A DNA stretch of 10,245 nt from positions 1 to 10,245 of the forward strand of contig JANXVV010000622.1 in the NCBI GenBank assembly GCA_025351525.1, read 5' to 3'. Of the stretch, positions 6,621 through 10,245 are shown one piece after another; position 1 is the stretch's first letter; each line of letters opens with the position of its first letter. The position numbers and the translations under genes were made by a program. The notes under the pieces were generated by a model. The model was not told the origin of the DNA. It saw only the letters and a list, made by a program, of their open reading frames with translations, and made no database searches. This DNA comes from Humisphaera sp. (GTDB taxonomy: Bacteria; Planctomycetota; Phycisphaerae; Tepidisphaerales; Tepidisphaeraceae).

Positions 6621-8327
6621 CTACGCCGTCACCCGGTAGACTTCTTCCAGCGTGGTCACCCCGGCTTTGACTTTCTCCACCCCGTCGACGCGAAGCGTTT
6701 TCATCCCCAGTTTACACGCCGCCTCGCGAAGATCCTGCAGGGCGATTCCCTGGTTCAATCGTTCGGACAGCATGTCTTCGATCACCAGCAATTCATAGAT
6801 GCCAACCCGGCCATGATATCCCAGGTGACGGCAGCGCGGGCAACCCTTCGGTCGATACAGTGTATCGTCGAACGGCCCACCGAACTTCTCCAGTTGTCGC
6901 CGTTCTGTGATCGTGGGAACGTAGGGTTCCTTGCAGGATTGACAGAGCTTGCGGACCAGTCGTTGCGAAAGCACCCCGGCCAATGAAGTCCCCACGAGAT
7001 ACGGCTCAACCCCCAGATTGAACAGGCGAATCACCGCGCTCGGGGCATCATTGGAATGCACGGTCGACAGCACCAGGTGCCCGGTCATCGCGGCCTGCGT
7101 GGCGATCCTGGCGGTTTCCGGGTCGCGAATTTCCCCGACCATCACCACGTCCGGATCCTGCCGAAGCAGCGAGCGAAGGGCGGATGGGAAGGTGAAACCG
7201 GCCTTGTCGTTCACCTGGAATTGATTGATGCCGTGCAGTGCCGAGGAGACCGGATCTTCCAGCGTGCAGATGTTCACCTCGGCGGAATTGATTTCCTGGA
7301 GCGACGCATAAAGCGTAGCCGTCTTTCCGCTGCCGCTCGGGCCGGTGACCAGCAGCAGACCGTTGGGCTGCGCGATCAGTTTCCGCCATTGCTTGAGCGT
7401 TTGGTATCCGAAACCCAGTCGCTCCAGACTGGCGGTGGATTTTTCGCGCTCGAGAATCCGTATCACTATCTTTTCGCCCCATTTGCCGGGCATGATGCCC
7501 AGATGCAGGTCGATCGATTGCGATCCTTGAAGCAGGCGAATGTCGCCTTCCTGTGGAAGGCGGCGTTCAGTGGTGTCGAGGCCGGCCATGTTCTTCAATC
7601 GCGCGGCGATCGCGGCGTGCATCTGATACGGCGGGCGCAGCTTTTCAGTCAATCGCCCGTCGATCCGATACCGGATGCGCAGCTCACTGTCGCCCGGTTC
7701 AATATGAATATCGCTGGCACCGTCCTTCAGTGCGTGTTGAATGCAGTAGTCGACCAGCTTGATGATGGCCGCATCCCCCGCCGCCTGCCCCGAGTCGGCC
7801 GCAATCTCCACACGCGGCTGCACCAGTTTCAACGCCTCCGCCGGTGAATCTCCCGCGAGATCATCGAGGACGAACGCATTGGCGCTCGGCAAATAGGCGA
7901 GCAGCGTCGCGCTGATGTCGCGAATCGTGGCGGCGACCACCTGCGTCGGATGGCCGACCAACCGCTCGATCTCCTCGATCAGAAATAAGTTCGCCGGCTC
8001 CGGCACCGCGATCGTCAGCGTGCCCTCGACCAGAAACAGCGGCAATACCTGATGCTTTTCGAGAAATTCTCGCGGCAGCAGTCCAATCACCTTTGGATCG
8101 GCAATACGCGGACTGACCCGCGCGTACGGCACATCGTAAGCCTCGGCCAGTGCCTCGGTAATTTGATCCTCGGTGCAGAAACTTTTCTCGACGAGCAATT
8201 CACCGAGAAGCTTTTGATGATTGGACAGTTTCTGCTCCTCGAGCGCGCGGTCGAGGTGCTCCTGCTTCACGACGCCGCGCGTCAGCAGGAAGTGACCGAG
8301 AGGTTTTCGTTCGAGGGTGGAGGGCAT
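6621..8327 (-). CDS. GspE/PilB-family secretion/pilus assembly ATPase with MshEN domain
   Basis: This 568-residue hexameric motor ATPase is of the type II secretion/type IV pilus class, acting at the cytoplasmic face of the inner membrane. An MshEN (T2SSE N-terminal) domain begins almost at the start: LG at 10-11 through Gln32, then a second repeat from LG at 41-42. The catalytic part has Walker A GPSGSGKT at 329-336, the Asp box LEDPVSS, Walker B VVMVGEIRDPETA with catalytic Glu399, and the His box TGHLVLSTVHSND (His417, His424). The zinc-binding tetracysteine is complete (Cys462, 465, 496 and 499). All motor residues are intact, so it should be active. GspE and PilB cannot be separated without the rest of the system; no GspF/PilC, pilin or secretin gene lies beside it in the window. 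The ATG at 8327 is the first start in the frame, and its GGAAG directly abuts the ATG, so initiation may be weak. The repeat element at 8373-8480 lies 45 bases upstream. Confidence 0.96.
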   Translation of the reverse strand: MPSTLERKPLGHFLLTRGVVKQEHLDRALEEQKLSNHQKLLGELLVEKSFCTEDQITEALAEAYDVPYARVSPRIADPKVIGLLPREFLEKHQVLPLFLVEGTLTIAVPEPANLFLIEEIERLVGHPTQVVAATIRDISATLLAYLPSANAFVLDDLAGDSPAEALKLVQPRVEIAADSGQAAGDAAIIKLVDYCIQHALKDGASDIHIEPGDSELRIRYRIDGRLTEKLRPPYQMHAAIAARLKNMAGLDTTERRLPQEGDIRLLQGSQSIDLHLGIMPGKWGEKIVIRILEREKSTASLERLGFGYQTLKQWRKLIAQPNGLLLVTGPSGSGKTATLYASLQEINSAEVNICTLEDPVSSALHGINQFQVNDKAGFTFPSALRSLLRQDPDVVMVGEIRDPETARIATQAAMTGHLVLSTVHSNDAPSAVIRLFNLGVEPYLVGTSLAGVLSQRLVRKLCQSCKEPYVPTITERRQLEKFGGPFDDTLYRPKGCPRCRHLGYHGRVGIYELLVIEDMLSERLNQGIALQDLREAACKLGMKTLRVDGVEKVKAGVTTLEEVYRVTA

Positions 8328-8372
8328 CTTCCAATTGCGATCGCTGTCGCCACTTCGTCCAAAACCTTCATC

Positions 8373-8480
8373 GTGGCACGGGCTTCCAGCCCGTGTTAGC
8401 GGTGCAACTCATCTAATACTTTAATAAGACAAGCGTTTCGTCGCACGAGCGTACTAACACGGGCTTGAAGCCCGTGCCAC
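8373..8480. repeat. Paired-hairpin inverted repeat element, copy 2
   Basis: The left arm (8373-8399) and right arm (8454-8480) are 27-base inverted repeats with one mismatch, separated by 54 bases. The left arm shares its first 25 bases (GTGG tag and hairpin) with the left arm of copy 1, and the right arm palindrome is CACGGGCTT, one base, AAGCCCGTG. TTTCGTCGCAC at 8436-8446 occupies the same place in the loop as in copy 1. Flanks also agree: TC precedes the left arm and AAT follows the right arm in both copies. It separates the STAS gene from the ATPase gene. Confidence 0.9.
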
Positions 8481-8504
8481 AATATGCTTCAAAATAAGCC
8501 TCAT

Positions 8505-8843
8505 CTAGCGCATCGTCCTTAACGCCGAGGGTAGATCTGCATGGCATTCGAAACGATGGACCAGGCGGGTGATCTCCAGAATCTTCAGGCAGTTGCCGTT
8601 CGATCCGGCGAGCTTGACCCGACCCAGCAAGTCTTCCGACCGACGTTTGAGCCACAGTAGATTCTCAAGCCCTTCAGAGTCGATGAAACCCGTTTTCTCA
8701 AGGTCGACCACGAAGTCCGCAACCTGCGTTTGGGCGATGCGGTCTTCGGCGGATCGGCGAAGTGCCGCACCGGCGTCGCCGGCCAAGTCGCCGTCGACGC
8801 TCAGAACGCAGACTCCATGATATTCATCGCTCTTGATCGTCAT
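8505..8843 (-). CDS. STAS-domain protein, anti-sigma factor antagonist type
   Basis: This is a 112-residue single STAS domain. MTIKSDEYHGVCVLSVDGDL forms the first strands, and FVVDLEKTGFIDSEGL is the characteristic loop. Asp55-Ser56 corresponds to the Asp-Ser of RsbV and SpoIIAA, where the Ser is phosphorylated by an HPK-type anti-sigma kinase, so regulation by phosphorylation is plausible. Glu57 replaces the usual Ser/Thr in the next position. The ATG at 8843 is chosen because the STAS fold begins there; a longer reading to 8939 would add 32 Arg-rich residues that are only the HD-GYP gene's 3' end in another frame. The gene begins one base after the HD-GYP stop, which points to co-transcription and translational coupling. 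No partner kinase, phosphatase or sigma factor is visible. It could equally be a STAS subunit of another signalling complex. Confidence 0.86.
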   Translation of the reverse strand: MTIKSDEYHGVCVLSVDGDLAGDAGAALRRSAEDRIAQTQVADFVVDLEKTGFIDSEGLENLLWLKRRSEDLLGRVKLAGSNGNCLKILEITRLVHRFECHADLPSALRTMR

Positions 8844-8844
8844 T

Positions 8845-10245
8845 CTAATGCTTCGCTTCGATCGTCTCCGAAGCCGCCGGGGTGCGGGGGCTGCGGGCCT
8901 GGTACTCGCGGAGCATGACCCGAATCTCTTCTGGATCAATCTTTAAAAACGCATCCGCCAACTTCGGATCAAATTGCGTTCCAGCGCACCGTCGCAGCTC
9001 GATCATCGCCACTTCCAACGGCAGGGCACGGCGATACGTGCGGTTGCTCGTCATCGCATCGAAGCAGTCGGCGATGCAGATGATTCGGCCCATCAGCGGA
9101 ATATTCTCACCCGAGAGCCGCGACGGATATCCCTTGCCGTCGAAACGCTCGTGATGATGCATCACGCCGGGGATCAGATCCTCCACCTGCTTGATATCGG
9201 CCAGAATGCGCGCCCCGATTTGCGGATGCTTCTTCATCTGATCGAATTCTTCGTTCGTCAGCTTGCCGGTTTTGTGCAGCACCGCTTCGGGCACCCCGAT
9301 CTTGCCGACATCATGCAGAATGCTGGCCATGTAGATTCGCTCGATCTGCTGCTCGGGCAAACCGATTTCCCGAGCCAGCCGGCGACTGAGCAGCGCGACG
9401 CGCTCGGAGTGACCGCAGGTATAGGGATCCTTGGCGTCGACCGCGCTGGTGAGACTATGGAGCACGCCCATCATCAGGTTGCGGACATCCTCGAACAGCA
9501 TGGAATTTTCGAGATAGATCGCCGATTCATTGGCGATTGAGCCGAGCAGTTTGATATCGACGGAATCGAACTCCCCGTCCAATTTATCAAGCCCGAAAAG
9601 GCAGCCTAAAACCTGATCCTGTCGTTGCAGCGGTACGGCGATGATTTGCTTGGCATACTCGGCAAACCAGGCAAATCGCGTATCTTTCGACAAGTTGGTG
9701 ATAAGCAAGGTGTTCTTGCGATCCCGCAACACGTTCATCAACTGATCGGTGAGCTTCTGCAATTGTTTCGGCGGCACCTCCGTGTCACCGAAGATTGCGG
9801 GATCCAGTTTGCTGGGGCCTTCACCGCACAATGCGAAGCCCATTGAGCGAACTTCGATCACATCGCGAACGTCCATGCAGGCCTGGCGAAAAAAATCACC
9901 GGCAAGCCGGTTGACCTTCATGCCGCCGCTGACCTGATAGATGAGTGTCAGTTCTTCGTAGCTGTTGGCCAGTTGCGTCGAGAGGGAATCGATCTCCTGC
10001 TCGAACCCTCCGATGCGCGCCTGATCGCGGGCCATCGCGGCAAACATTTTACTGGCACCGCTCAGTTCCGCTTCATCAAAATTGGGGAGCAAAGCCGCCT
10101 GTTGACCCAGCCATGTGGCGTCGAGACCGAGATGACCCGCCTCGCGGAGAACATCTTCGTCCAGCTTGAAATTTTCAGACCTGGCGGCCAGAAGCACGAT
10201 TCCCCCGAGTTGTCGTTTTTCGACGTGCGGGAACGTGGCAACGAT
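8845..10245 (-). CDS. GAF plus HD-GYP protein, probable cyclic-di-GMP phosphodiesterase (5' end off the window)
   Basis: The frame is open through the right edge, giving 466 visible residues. A GTG at 10197 is available, but the upstream 16 codons read like the same protein (FPHVEKRQLGGIVLLAAR), so the true start is probably beyond the window. Counting from the edge: residues 1-70 are an unrecognised N-terminal region, about 75-110 is a likely coiled-coil linker (IDSLSTQLANSYEELTLIYQ), about 115-265 is a GAF sensor domain ending in the helix IANESAIYLENSMLFEDV, and about 268-435 is HD-GYP. Metal and catalytic residues are intact: His279 in CGHSERV, His311-Asp312 in HDVGKIG, His363-365 in HHHERFDGKGYP, and GYP at 372-374, with IADCFDAMTSNRTYR following. 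The family hydrolyses cyclic-di-GMP; what the GAF domain senses is unknown. There is no membrane segment in the visible part, so it is probably cytoplasmic. It heads the STAS gene and lies two genes upstream of an MshEN ATPase. Confidence 0.95.
   Translation of the reverse strand: MVATFPHVEKRQLGGIVLLAARSENFKLDEDVLREAGHLGLDATWLGQQAALLPNFDEAELSGASKMFAAMARDQARIGGFEQEIDSLSTQLANSYEELTLIYQVSGGMKVNRLAGDFFRQACMDVRDVIEVRSMGFALCGEGPSKLDPAIFGDTEVPPKQLQKLTDQLMNVLRDRKNTLLITNLSKDTRFAWFAEYAKQIIAVPLQRQDQVLGCLFGLDKLDGEFDSVDIKLLGSIANESAIYLENSMLFEDVRNLMMGVLHSLTSAVDAKDPYTCGHSERVALLSRRLAREIGLPEQQIERIYMASILHDVGKIGVPEAVLHKTGKLTNEEFDQMKKHPQIGARILADIKQVEDLIPGVMHHHERFDGKGYPSRLSGENIPLMGRIICIADCFDAMTSNRTYRRALPLEVAMIELRRCAGTQFDPKLADAFLKIDPEEIRVMLREYQARSPRTPAASETIEAKH

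Noticed and set aside
7056..7847. 263-codon plus-strand frame
   Set aside because: Antisense to the ATPase core, whose Walker and tetracysteine motifs fix the coding strand.
8844..8939. N-terminal extension of the STAS protein to 8939
   Set aside because: The 32 extra residues are Arg/Ser/Pro-rich and overlap the HD-GYP 3' end in another frame; the STAS fold starts at the ATG at 8843.

Overview
The window looks like chromosomal DNA of a planctomycete (Planctomycetota, possibly a member of the Phycisphaerae; the class is a weak guess). The evidence is the combination of a secreted PSCyt1/DUF1549 haem-motif protein, a Tat-exported DUF1501 protein and two secreted formylglycine sulfatases, a gene mix that is strongly typical of this phylum. 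Short dispersed inverted repeats with a GTGGCACGGGC core fit the same origin. All recognised genes are on the minus strand except one sulfatase.

Left half (1-6599), a catabolic, secreted-protein region. Reading leftwards on the minus strand: an arylsulfatase (5071-3557), a DUF1501 protein (3227-1791) and a PSCyt1/DUF1549 protein (1581 to beyond the left edge). The last gene has no stop inside the window and is easy to miss, but it is open over 527 codons and is certain by homology pattern. A second, iduronate-2-sulfatase-like sulfatase (5223-6599) is read divergently from the first across a 151-base shared upstream region. Together they look like part of a sulfated-polysaccharide utilisation locus. 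No glycoside hydrolase, transporter or sulfatase-maturing enzyme is in view.

Right half (6621-10245), a signalling and secretion-motor region, entirely on the minus strand. A GAF plus HD-GYP protein (cyclic-di-GMP phosphodiesterase type, N-terminus off the right edge) is followed after one base by a small STAS-domain anti-anti-sigma-type protein. After a 177-base gap comes a GspE/PilB-type ATPase with an N-terminal MshEN domain, a fold that binds cyclic-di-GMP in some relatives. The ATPase converges with the iduronate-type sulfatase with only 21 bases between their stops.

Non-coding structure: two copies of a ~108-base element, each made of inverted near-identical arms that are themselves hairpins (1666-1774 and 8373-8480), one strong isolated hairpin (3493-3529), and a short TTCG iteration (5171-5206) between the divergent sulfatases. 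I see no rRNA, tRNA, CRISPR array, transposase or prophage gene. I did not find a clearly new protein system. The most interesting items are the paired-hairpin element and the possible cyclic-di-GMP link between the HD-GYP protein and the MshEN ATPase.
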